Positions 22,302 to 32,486 of a DNA stretch of 64,000 nucleotides are shown here, one piece after another; position 1 is the first letter of the stretch; every line of letters starts with the position of its first letter. Origin of the DNA: Euglena gracilis (lineage: Eukaryota; Euglenida; Euglenophyceae; Euglenales); contig CP154954.1 in assembly GCA_039621445.1 (NCBI GenBank), positions 37,185,703 through 37,249,702 on the forward strand. Reading direction: 5' to 3'. A model generated the notes under the pieces. It was given only the letters and a program-made list of their open reading frames with translations. It was not told the DNA's origin and did no database searches. The position numbers and the translations under genes are program-made.

Positions 22302-24539
22302 TTGAAAGAAATCATTTTTCGCGTATGTTTCTTCGATGCGTTCGGAATGTCCGAATTCGCGGTGCCGAGGAAGCTCGGTAGCCCCAGGGATACCCTGGTG
22401 GTTTCCGCAGTCATCGAGAGTGCAGGTCAGCATCCTAAGTCAGCCGAATTCTGTTCGCGGATCACCCGCGAATTTCACGGTGTGCTGGAAAATCCAGTAT
22501 ACGCGTGCGACATCGACCCCGCGATACGCGGTCCGTTCGGTGTTTGTAAGATCGAGCTTAAGGAAGGAGCTAAACCAATGCACCGAAAATTTTTTCGTTG
22601 TTCGGGAGAACGCGAACAAGCTCTCAATGAAATGATTGAGAAGCTTATTCAGCGCAAGTGGATTGTGCCCTCGAAAAGCGAGTGGACATCCCAGGCATTT
22701 GTTGTTCCTAAACCCCCAGACCACTTAGGTAAGAAGAAATGGAGACTGGTGCTGGATTACCGGTACCTGAACTCCCAAACAAGGGATGATCCCTTCCCGC
22801 TCCCCCTGATCGAGGATTTGATCACCAAACAATCGGAAAACCGGTTGTGGTCAATTTTCGATCTGGAGGACGGTTTTCACCAAATGCACTTGCACCCTGA
22901 CTCCCAACCATACACGGCATTCGTGACATCCAAGGGTGTGTACCAATGGACGGTACTCCCCATGGGTGTTAAGAATGGCCCAGCCATGTTTCAGCGCATG
23001 ATACAATGGGTTCTACGCGATTTACCGTTTGCCATTGTGTACATTGATGATGTGCTGGTGGGAACACCACCACCATCCGCAAAATCGAGCGAGGATATCC
23101 TCGTCACACACTTCCACCATGTTTGCGCGGTATTAACCGCTTTTCAAAAACATGTGCTTTTCGCGAAAGGCGCGAAAATGCATTTGTTTCGGATACTTAT
23201 AAAATTTTGCGGTCACATCCTCAGCAATGGACAGCGGAAAGCCGCTCCGAGTAAACTCGAAGCCATTAAGAAATGGACCCCTGAGGTAATCAAAACGATT
23301 ACTCACCTCAAAGGATTTTTGGGATTAGCCCAATATTACGAGATTTATAAGAAAGACTTCGCGAAAATCGCGGTGCCCCTCACCAAACAGCTCAAAAACC
23401 GGGCTGTTGACAACACCAAAGTCATTTGGGATGACCAAATGCGCGAAGCCCTTGAGAAAATCAAGGTTTTGCTTTTGGAGAATGTTGTCCTCGAAATCGC
23501 GGACCCATACAAACCATACGTACTGGAAGTCGACAGCAGCGATTACGCTGTTGGCGGAGTTCTTAGCCAGCATAACGCGGCGAATGAGCTCCGACCTGTG
23601 GCTTTCTTCAGCAGAAAGTTACAGGGCGACGACGGAAAAGGTCAAGTCAAGTGGAGTATACGCGAGAAGGAAACCTACGCAATCGTGCTTATACTCCAGA
23701 AATTCCGAAGCTGGGTAGCCAGCAGCCTCGTCCAGATCCTCGTCAAGACCGATCATGAGAGTCTCCAACACTGGTACACCGAGGATTTGAACAAGGCCAT
23801 GTCATCGGTCGGAAGGCGATGCAGATGGCATGAGTTCTTGAGTCAATTCAACCTTGTGGTTATTTATACCCCTGGTCACACACAAAAAGTAGCGGATCCG
23901 CTCAGTCGGGCCCCTTGGTATTACCCTGGGAACCCGGATGAGGGAGACGCGACTTTTCATGGAAGTCAGGAAGCTGACGAATACGCACGTCGAAACGACG
24001 CTGCGGATAATCTTTTGGATTCTTTTCCCGTTTCACAACTATTCCTGGTCGCACCAGTGCGCGGAAGGCGCCGACGTGGAAGCACGTCCGGACCCCGGCG
24101 TATTACGCGCACGGAGTCCCCTTCCCCACTGTTCTTTCGCGAATGGGATTATAGTCGTGATCCGGTGTATGACACCATTGTCACCAGACTTCGTAATGGC
24201 GAAGTGCTGGACAATTACACTCTTTCACCTTTACGGTTGGTTTTTCGCAATGAATCGGGTTACAAATATTGTATCCCCCAGGACCTGGTTGATGATGTGA
24301 TTTTATGCTATCACAACCACGGTCACCCTGGGGCCCCCAAACTTCTTTCGTTGGTGGGCCGCAGGTATTGCACAACCCTGAGCGAGAAAGAACTTTACTC
24401 ACGCTGTTTGCGAATAGCGCAACGGTGTCAAATTTGTCAAGCGGTAAAACCCCGCAGAGGTACCCCCCTGGTACGATGGACTTTTTCCCCGTACCCCATG
24501 ACATTTTTACCTCCCTCTGCGTGGATTTTCCGGAATTAG
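22302..24539 (+). CDS. pol: Reverse transcriptase, RNase H and integrase zinc domain, right copy
   Basis: 745 open codons. RT (about 22540-23240): KIELKEGAKPMHR, LDYRYLNSQT, DLEDGFHQMHL, VLPMGVKNGPAMFQ and YIDD at 23040-23051. RNase H (about 23440-23920): YVLEVDSSDYAVGGVLSQ, ETYAIVLILQKF, VKTDHESLQHWY, ADPLSRAP. Then a basic linker and the integrase HHCC module (CYHNHGHPG... CQICQAV, about 24300-24460). The frame is lost at about 24475. Functions: reverse transcription, RNA-strand degradation and DNA-end binding. This is the best-preserved catalytic block in the window. Confidence 0.92.
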   Translation: MKEIIFRVCFFDAFGMSEFAVPRKLGSPRDTLVVSAVIESAGQHPKSAEFCSRITREFHGVLENPVYACDIDPAIRGPFGVCKIELKEGAKPMHRKFFRCSGEREQALNEMIEKLIQRKWIVPSKSEWTSQAFVVPKPPDHLGKKKWRLVLDYRYLNSQTRDDPFPLPLIEDLITKQSENRLWSIFDLEDGFHQMHLHPDSQPYTAFVTSKGVYQWTVLPMGVKNGPAMFQRMIQWVLRDLPFAIVYIDDVLVGTPPPSAKSSEDILVTHFHHVCAVLTAFQKHVLFAKGAKMHLFRILIKFCGHILSNGQRKAAPSKLEAIKKWTPEVIKTITHLKGFLGLAQYYEIYKKDFAKIAVPLTKQLKNRAVDNTKVIWDDQMREALEKIKVLLLENVVLEIADPYKPYVLEVDSSDYAVGGVLSQHNAANELRPVAFFSRKLQGDDGKGQVKWSIREKETYAIVLILQKFRSWVASSLVQILVKTDHESLQHWYTEDLNKAMSSVGRRCRWHEFLSQFNLVVIYTPGHTQKVADPLSRAPWYYPGNPDEGDATFHGSQEADEYARRNDAADNLLDSFPVSQLFLVAPVRGRRRRGSTSGPRRITRTESPSPLFFREWDYSRDPVYDTIVTRLRNGEVLDNYTLSPLRLVFRNESGYKYCIPQDLVDDVILCYHNHGHPGAPKLLSLVGRRYCTTLSEKELYSRCLRIAQRCQICQAVKPRRGTPLVRWTFSPYPMTFLPPSAWIFRN

Positions 24540-24543
24540 AACC

Positions 24544-25248
24544 GTGCAAAGGACGGACGACAAAATTTACGATTACGTTTTTGTTGTTGTCTGCAGGCTG
24601 AGTGGGTACATTGTAGCCATTCCATGCCAGAAGTCAGGGTTGACTGCCCAAAGTTTGGCAACTATATTTTTGGAGAAATGCATTTGCTTAATGGGTTTAC
24701 CGAATGAAATCGTGAGTGATCAAGACCATTTGATTTCTTCAAGGTTTTTCACCACTTTGTGCGGTTTACTCGGAATTGAGCAACATTTTTCCATTATATA
24801 CCGACCCAAAGGCAATGGTAGAGCCGAGGCAGCCGTGAAATCCGTCGTGAATATGCTTCGCCTTTCACTGGCTGACTCGCGCAGCAACTGGATATCAGTT
24901 CTACCATGGTCTTTGTTTTATATCAATACCCTACCAGGGTTGGTTTTACCTCACTCCCCCTATAAATTAGTTTTCGGACGGGACCCTCCGGCCATAGGGG
25001 ATGTCCCTTCGGAGAGACCCGCGCGAACGAGTGTCAGTTGCGAGACCTGGTTTGCGGAAGTAGAAAATCTACGTTCTGCAGTCCAGAAGCGCGTGACTGA
25101 TATTCATGCAACCAAACGGAAATCGTTTTTGCAGAATTTCAAGTCACCTGTGTATAGTCCCGGTGACCGCGTGTGGGTGCGGAATAGCCGTACTCGCATG
25201 CAGTCTTCCAAGCTGGACCCCTTTGGCTCGGCCCCTGTGAAATCCTAG
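24544..25248 (+). CDS. pol: Integrase catalytic core, right copy
   Basis: Continues integrase after a double frame change around 24475-24600. It contains VSDQDHL (second catalytic Asp) and PKGNGRAEAAV (catalytic Glu). The first Asp region (LCVDFPELEP) lies just upstream in a different frame. It ends with the SPGDRVWVR segment and a stop at 25246-25248 caused by a 1-nt difference from the left copy. Confidence 0.85.
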   Translation: MQRTDDKIYDYVFVVVCRLSGYIVAIPCQKSGLTAQSLATIFLEKCICLMGLPNEIVSDQDHLISSRFFTTLCGLLGIEQHFSIIYRPKGNGRAEAAVKSVVNMLRLSLADSRSNWISVLPWSLFYINTLPGLVLPHSPYKLVFGRDPPAIGDVPSERPARTSVSCETWFAEVENLRSAVQKRVTDIHATKRKSFLQNFKSPVYSPGDRVWVRNSRTRMQSSKLDPFGSAPVKS

Positions 25249-25310
25249 AAAGACTAGGTACCAGCGGGCGTTACAAGGTTGCATTACCGAATGGTGTTGA
25301 GGACGTTCAT

Positions 25311-25595
25311 ATGGACGACTTCAAACCATACCTGTCGCCACCGGATGGGAAACCCATCCCGTGTTTGCACTTCAAACCCCGTTCCAGATTACCTGAGACG
25401 GATGATTTTGTAGTCGATAAAATTATCGATCACAAAATCGACAAAGGTATGCACCTTTGGAAGGTCCGCTGGAAAGGGTATGGGCCCGAGGAGGACACTT
25501 GGGAGCCAGCAACCAGTTTTGTTGGGTATGTCCAGCAAGATTGGAAGCTGTGGAACAAGAAGCATAACATTGATGTTTCCATGACAAGTTTTTGA
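25311..25595 (+). CDS. pol: Chromodomain at the integrase C-terminus, right copy
   Basis: Residues from about 25390 fit a chromodomain: FVVDKIIDHKI, WKVRWKGYGPEEDTWEP, then the C-terminal helix region SFVGYVQQDWKLW. The aromatic cage positions (V/F near the start, W and Y of the WKGY region, W of TWEP) are present. It is separated from integrase by a frameshift in this copy only. It identifies the family as a chromovirus; such domains bind modified histones or other chromatin marks. Confidence 0.9.
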   Translation: MDDFKPYLSPPDGKPIPCLHFKPRSRLPETDDFVVDKIIDHKIDKGMHLWKVRWKGYGPEEDTWEPATSFVGYVQQDWKLWNKKHNIDVSMTSF

Positions 25596-25639
25596 GAACG
25601 CATGGGAAACCCATGTTGTTTTCTCTTCTTTTTATCATT

Positions 25640-25666
25640 GATTCTTATCATTCTTTCTTTCCGCAG
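25640..25666 (+). promoter_or_regulatory. Splice acceptor before ORF3, right copy
   Basis: TTCTTATCATTCTTTCTTTC then CGCAG: a long pyrimidine tract and AG, 91 nt before the ORF3 ATG (25757) and after the chromodomain stop (25593-25595). It is conserved in the left copy (8919-8944). The neighbouring CATGGGAAACCCATG hairpin (25604-25618) is also between the genes. Confidence 0.55.
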
Positions 25667-25756
25667 ACTTTTTAGCAAATAATACTCAAGCGGTTACCCT
25701 TACCAACAAACAACCAACCATCTACACAACTAACCAAGCTGACCCCGGGCGGTAAT

Positions 25757-27423
25757 ATGCTGCCCGGCGGAAGGGAACCAGGCAGAGGACCGCCTTACCA
25801 CCCAACTCACCCACAGCCGGCCCAATATGCGTACCGATACGGTACACAGCCACCTGCACGGACTGCGGCTCAGGGAAACCCTGAAGCCAGCAGCAGTAGC
25901 AGGATGACCCAGATGCCCGCGGAAGCGCGGCCATCTCAGCCATCAGGCTCTCGTCGCCTCCCACCGTACGCGGGTGTGATGATCCACCGCACGGCGGAGA
26001 CGATTAACCGGGTTATGCGTATGAGCGCAAACCCGGCACCGGACCACCTACACTGTGGGATGACCACTGCCGTAAAATTTTGACCATCGCGAATACCCCT
26101 CCGGCCCTGTGGTGTATGTGCGCCCAGGCGACGATGACCGGTCTGGTGTATTACACCGACCCGGACGCGTCGGGATTCGCGGCGGACATTACCATGCGTG
26201 ACCTGGGCGTGGAAGTCCCGCCACAGGTAGCACGGCAGGTACCACCAGTCGCAACTTACACTTGACATTTTCGTGCTCACTCCCCCGGATTACCCGAGGA
26301 AGAGACAGTGGAAGCACCTGTCCGGAGTGAACACCCACGTGTGAAAGAAAGTATTTTTCGATCCCCTGAGCGCATGCCCCGGCGGGATTATCCTGCGCAG
26401 GAGCCTGTGTCTCAGTACACCGTCTCCGGGGATTACCCCCAGGAGGCGCCAATGCCACGGGATCAGTACGTGTATCCACCTCAACCCCACCCAACCATAC
26501 CTGACCCTATCCCACGACGTCCTGCGGAGGGAAACCCTCCCCCGACGTCTGACTCTGCCCGAAGCGCTCGTCCGCGGGAAGCCGCGGCAGCGCCTCGTGC
26601 GGCACCAGTTCCCCCGGTACGGGATGAACCCGTTAACCCGTGGACTGGCCGGCCGTTCGAGACTGAGGAGGAGCGTCAACAGTATGAATATGCTGTGACA
26701 ATCCAACGACAAATAGCACGTCGTCCCCCTGTTTCCGCTGGCCAGGGATACCCTGCCCGGGGGGAAATGACACGGGAAGAGCGCCAGCAGTATGATGCTG
26801 CTGTGTCGGCTCTCACAGGAGTCCCAGCTCCATCACGATCAAGTCAACCAGCGCGACAGCAGGACATTGCTGTGGCGGAAGCGCCATCAGCACGACCCAC
26901 CAGCTCTGCCGCCGGCAAGCGTGACCGCGGCCCGGAAAATCTGACGCCGCAGCCACAGCGCTGTTCGCCGAGGTCGGAAAATCCGCCCGCGGCGATGCAC
27001 GTCGACGCTGAGGAGGAAGCTCAGCCAGCGCCAGACGTGACGGCAGAACGGGCACGTCGGGAAACCCGACCATCCCCCGTCGCACCGGTTTACTCGAATC
27101 GTGGTGACGCTGAGCAGGAATTTGCTCGAACGCCAAGCACGGAATCCGTGACTTACCCTGTGTTTACACCGGAAGACCCAGAATACTGGGATTACTGGGC
27201 GACATTCGAATGGCTGTCTACACAAAGGGTAAGGGGAAAGGTAAAGGCAAGGGTAAGGGGAAAGGAAAAGGCCAGGAGAAAGGTGGGAAAGCCCCACCTG
27301 GCAAAGGCGGAAAAGCCGCTTGGCCAACTCCAGGCAAAGGCGGAAAATCTGCCGGACCCCCAGCAGGCAAGGGCGGAAAAGCCGCCGAACCTTCGAAAAC
27401 GAAGGACGATGACGTTACTGTAG
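25757..27423 (+). CDS. ORF3 N-terminal region, right copy (frame-shifted)
   Basis: Begins MLPGGREPGRG at 25757, as in the left copy. It reads in one frame to 26083, then in another (26080-26265 and 26308-27423). It is rich in Pro, Arg, Gln and Ala, probably disordered; no known domain recognised. The last 200 nt overlap, in another frame, the start of the main ORF3 segment, so the native protein probably switches frame near 27210 through one indel, or these are two overlapping ORFs. The left copy lacks this stretch, so the ancestral frame cannot be checked here. Confidence 0.5.
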
Positions 27424-30400
27424 TATTCACCTACCTGCAGGAGATCTGGCCGAAAATCGACGAAGATCTCCGGCAGTTTACACACGCAAGCAACGTGATC
27501 CACCGACCACCGGATGCGGTGCTCGAAGTGGTGCAGAATCGTATGTACGATCACTGCAAACGTTTTTTCTACAGTTCCGAACTTTATGCGTTTGAGGGAT
27601 ACCCTCATTCGGATGAAGTTGTCCTGGACCGGATGTCCGGTTTCTGGGAGCTGTGGTTCTGGTTGGGATACCCCTGCCAGAACTTCGGCATCTTTACCGA
27701 CCGAAACGGTCATACGTATGCCGACTGTTTGGGAACATGTCCTGACGACGAAACGTTCGTAGCACAGTTGAAGGAAATCTTCAACCACATGTATTCCGTC
27801 GGAGCACTGGGAATCCAGTGGAAATATTACCCCCTGCCGGAGAAACTCCAGGCACAGGCTGCGGTAATGTTCACGCGCAACCTCCAAGTATACTTGGACA
27901 GCATGTATGGCACGCTGTTCAAGGTGCTGGACGTCGACCTCGCGTACCCCCAGCGGTACAAACTGGAATGCCAGTTTTGCAAGGAAGTTCACATTGCTGA
28001 CTTCTGGGGTTTCGGGGAACGCGGAAAACTCCGACTGCCGAGAATGCCGGCAGCCAGCCGACCAGGAGATTCCTCCTGCATCAATGCCGGAATCCCAATA
28101 TCGGAAAAAAAAGGGCTGAAACAGCCGCGGAAGACAAAATTTCAGCTGCAACAGTACTGGCACCGGGCGTGGATTACCTACGTCCTGGAAGTCTACATTT
28201 ATTTCCTGGAACAGATGACCACTGATGTGGATATCCACAGGGGATACACCGAGGTGGACGCCAGGCCTCATGACCCAGAACGACGCAGGATGAACCTGCG
28301 GCCGGAATGGGAGCAGGCAGAAATCGGCCTGCGGGATCACCTGGACACCCAGTTCGGGGATATCCTCGACTGGAAGGAGTTCGAACCTTTCTTCGCAGCA
28401 CGCGAGGTAAGCCACACTCGGTATGCGGTCCCATTGCCCGCTTTCCTGGAAGACACAGGAGAGCAGGGTATGGGATGGAACCTTCGATCGCAGTGGGAAG
28501 ACCTCTGCTTGATCAACGAGGAAGAGCCGCAACCTCCACCCGGAAGCTGGGTGAGAGCGTCGTGGCCGCCCCCATACCCCAACTCTGACAGGAGTGAAAG
28601 TACAAGCTTTTACCGCCTGTCCGACGCACAAGGGTGCTACAGAAGCGGAAAAGACCCGCGTACTGCAGCACAACTCCACACAGAGGACTACCCTCCGGAA
28701 GCGGAGGAGGAGGAAGAAACGGTCCCCATGGCCGAGGATGAACCTCAGCCAGCGGAACCTCCGGCACGGGAAACCCGTAGCCCATCGGTCGTGATGCTGG
28801 ACACTGTGGCAGAAACTGCCCAGCGCCCAGGATCGTCGACAGGTGAAATGACACCTGTCCCACAGTCACCCACCTCACTGAGTACGACAGGTGTACCGAC
28901 CCCTCCACGGGAAAACCCGCCGGAGACGGTACCCCACACGCCTGAGGTATTACGCCTCAAGCTCCCTGTTTCCGGGGAAACCCCGTCGGCAGAGGAGCCA
29001 GCGGAGGAGCCCACTTCAGGTGAAGAACCTGAACGGCGCACCTCGCTGGGCGGACGCGTACTCGGTGGTTTGCGGTCCCTGATCGCAGTTGTCACTCCAC
29101 GTGGCACTGCGGCCAGTTCTTCCACGGCTGCGGCGGAAGCTGCCCAACCGGCGGAAGACACACATGACATAACAGCCATGGTGGAGGATGAACCTTCCCC
29201 AGCGGCGGCGCCACCACCGGTGTCGGAAGCGACACGGACGGAAGGCGAACAGACAGCAATCGCAGTGGAGACAACAACAACCGTGCCAGTACGGGATGAA
29301 CCTGTATCAGTACCGGTAGCGCCAGCCGAGGCACGGGATGAACCCACACCTCAGCGCATTTCCACCGCCACTGCACCAAAGCATTCAGGCACACGGACAC
29401 CGGCGCCTGAAAAACAGGCTGAGCGGACGTCCATGCCCCCACCACAGGCTCAACCAGCGCGAAGTGCGCCAGCCAAGCCTACACCCACACCATCCCCAAC
29501 GGCTGCCCCTGGGAAACCCACGGAAGCCGCAAGGGAACGCGTAGGACGACCCTCAGCTCGGGAAACCCCTGCTGAAGGTCAACGACGCTCGGTGTCGGGG
29601 GGAAGACCCCCGTCCCAAGCGTCACCACGCACCTGGGCAAGCAAGCGCGACGCCGACCGGCGGCCCTCGGATGCTCCGGAAACCGAAAGTCCAAAGGCCC
29701 CGGCAAAATCAAAGCCGGGCGCCGCACCTTGTATGCACGTACCGAAATGTGGTGATCAGCCCCCACCGAAAGGCGGTGGTGGTGCTGGCGGCCAGAGTGC
29801 TGCATCCTCCTCTCGGGGATTAACCTCGGGACAAGGATTCACGCACGTCACATCATCCGGCGATGGGAAAACCTCACAGCCGAAACCTGCGTTAAAGGGG
29901 CATGGAAAATCCCGCGCCTCAACAGCCGAGACACCTTCGGAAGACGAAGTTATCATCGACTGGAACGCGGTCAATCAGGATGATCCTGAGATTCATGACC
30001 TGAAAAACAGGTACATGATGATCGACCACAAACTGAGGACACAGCAATGCCTCAACCGGTGGATTGAGCCACTGTTCTGTCAGGGCCGAAAATGGTCCTT
30101 TGATCAGAACGTGACCTGGAATTATTACAATTCCAGATCCCCCCGTGTTTTGGCCCAATACTTCGGTGAGGAATTCCTCATCGACAAAACAACGGAAAAC
30201 CGTTTTGTGTGGCTTTGCACTGTATGCCACAAGATGTATAACAGTGCACCTGACCTGGGATTACCCCTCGTCCATGTGTGCAATCCTGTGAATCGGAAAT
30301 CGTTCCACAAGGATGTATACATCCCCAACTGTGCCGCCTTGGTATGCGCCAAGTGCGTGGACAGTTGGACCCACAAGCACAATTTTAGCTACACCGAGCG

Positions 30401-31157
30401 AGACGGTACGAATGTACCGATACTCTGCGTCAACTGCCTTCGAGGTACCTTCTGGCAAACTGCGGAAGGCGCAGTTCGCACAATCGTGCCAAGTGCCCAG
30501 AAGCCACTGGAGGAATACTCCACCTTGCACAAAAAGTACAAGGATTTTTTCAAGTACTCCAACCTCAAGCTTGACGACTACCGCCACACGGGAATGGCCC
30601 GTGGGTGGCAGATCGACAGTGGGGCGATACGCCTCGCTGCTGAGGCAGCAGGGGTAAGATTACCTTACCTCTGGGAGACAGCGGACAGGGAAAAGATATT
30701 TTTCCGCCTGTTCACAACCCAGGACCGAAACGGTCGCTGGTGCCTGCCACAATGGCCACCCGAAGACCACGGGATGACCTGGAAAGACTGGCTTGGGGCC
30801 GTATTACGACCCCATACAGTCCGCGCGGAATGTGCGTATCACATGCCGATTGACTTCCACCCGGGGAATGCCCCGCAGGTGTCAGCCAATCACCCACGGA
30901 TGAATCACTTCATCTGGCCAGCCACTCTGCCCAGGAAATTCTGGGAGAAGCTGCAATGGTTCCTCGCGGAAAGAGCGAGTGCAACCAAGCACACAGTCCC
31001 CGAAGGATAGGTTCGGTATTGGTTGGTACCTGATTTCGAATACGAATCGCCAGAAACCTGGCTTGTAGATAGGCCACCACCACCACAATTCCAGATGGTC
31101 CTTGTGGAAGATCCCTTGGACTCCCGCCATGATTATTGGCGGCTGGAACGGATGTAA
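27210..31157 (+). CDS. ORF3 main segment: large env-position protein, right copy
   Basis: Open for 1266 codons to a TAG at 31008-31010. The left copy has TGG at this point; beyond it the frame stays open to TAA 31155-31157. Order: a Gly/Lys tract (GKGKGKGKGKGKG) and GKGGKA repeats, basic and nucleic-acid-binding in character; about 300 residues that look folded (WPKIDEDLRQF, FWELWFWLGYPCQNF, a CQFC pair); about 500 Pro/Glu/Ala/Thr-rich residues; a conserved C-terminal domain with TVCHKM, HVCN, CAALVCAKCVDSW, HKHNF and CVNCLRG, suggesting zinc binding. I see no signal peptide or membrane-spanning segment, so it does not look like an envelope glycoprotein. Function unknown. Confidence 0.7.
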
Positions 31158-32056
31158 TGCCGAAACGGCATTACCGGGCTCATGTAAGGTAAATGCCTTC
31201 ATGGAGCCTGAACATCCATATACTATATATATATATACACTGATAGCGGAAATCGCTAAACAGCCCTGGGATGACCCTGGGTCTGTGACACACAATCTGC
31301 GCTCTGGATGGAAGCATCCGTGAGCCCCCCCCCCCGCCGCCACCAATGGCCATGCGGACGGAAAACTGTCTGCAAGAGGTAATCGCCTCTTATTGCGTCG
31401 TGAAGGAGCTACTGCTGTGAAGACCTTGGCAGCCGGGAAACCTGGCAAGCCGCTAAGTGACACACAGCACACAGCGCGCACGCCGTAATAATAGGCCAAC
31501 TTGTCACTTTTCGGCCCTAAGGCCCCTTAAGGCTGCCAGACAGCAAAAATTCTGTTCTGGCCTAAGCCAGCCCCCCTCTCCTCCCTACTTTCCCCCCACC
31601 CCCGCAAAGCTGTCGCCGGCAGTCGGTTTTGTAAGTAGGCTTTTGTTTCCTAGTGCGGATATGACCGCCTAGGAGCCCTATCCGGGTATGACCAGGATAG
31701 GAGCCTGCCCCCCCCCCTTCCACACCTCTCCCCTCGGGTTTTCAGCGAATACGCTTGACCAACCCCGCGTGCCTTTGGCACACCCAAAGTGGGTGGATGG
31801 GACACTTTGACAGGAAACCTGCCAGCCCCGTTTCCCACAGTGGGCTTTTTCGCACCCCTAAGCCGAAACGGCTAATAGGTAACCGCGATAAGCGGTAACC
31901 TTTTGCGCGTTTTCGGGTTTTTGGGTTGCGCCCCTGTGGAGAAAAGAGATCCGTGTTCTGGAAAGCAGAACCCAATCAGGACTGTGTCTGAAATCTGGAC
32001 GGGACCTGGGATGACCTGGTCCAAGAAGGAAATCGGGCGTAGCCCTGGGAGGGGGA
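31158..32056 (+). other. 3' untranslated / U3 region, right copy
   Basis: Collinear with 4932-5822 inverted. Contains AATGCCG-AAA-CGGCATT (31156-31172), a (TA)n run (about 31221-31238), C-runs at about 31325-31334 and 31709-31718, and several hairpins. It must include the polypurine tract and U3 start, which I cannot place. No gene. Confidence 0.6.
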
Positions 32057-32484
32057 TGTGTACCAGGCACGTCCCAGCTCTGTAGGATATCTGCAGAGTG
32101 GGTTCTGTGACGGTCGCACCACGGTGGAAACCCACAGCTGGTAAGATCGTGGCAGACCCTTCTGGGATTTGCCCCTGGACACGTCAGCACTTTTCTCGCT
32201 TTCCCCCACAGGTGGTATTCTTTACTGTCATCAATTCCAAGTTTCACCATTGGTTTTGTCAGAGGGAAAAACCCTCGGAACAATCGAGATTGAACTCAGA
32301 AGAAACTTCTGAGACATTGCTTTGTGCTTTGCTTCTTGGGGAATTGGGAAGAAAAGGGGAAAACCACTTTTCGTTACTCCAAAGACTTTTCCCAACCATA
32401 AGTAGGCTGCGCACCAAGGCGAAAGCGAAAGGCTTTTACAGAAAGTTCCAAAAAGGGGAAAAGGGAAAACTTTGGACGTACACT
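32057..32484 (+). repeat. 3' LTR, terminal part, right copy
   Basis: Matches 15741-16168 and inverted 4505-4931. It ends GGACGTACA(CT) at 32482-32484 and abuts unrelated sequence (GGATGCTGGCC). The satellite does not resume, so this end lies in a different target from the left end. Confidence 0.88.
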
Positions 32485-32486
32485 GG

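Noticed and set aside
25757-31157. ORF3 as a retroviral envelope glycoprotein
   Set aside because: The position and likely splicing are env-like, but I see no signal peptide, furin-like site or membrane anchor, and the Gly/Lys and Cys/His regions suggest a nuclear or RNA-binding protein.
15741-32484. Counting every 5-bp-stem hairpin in the retroelement as significant
   Set aside because: Dozens are expected by chance in 16 kb. Only the shared GGGAAACCC/GGGATACCC core, the 7-8 bp stems and the between-copy comparison carry weight.
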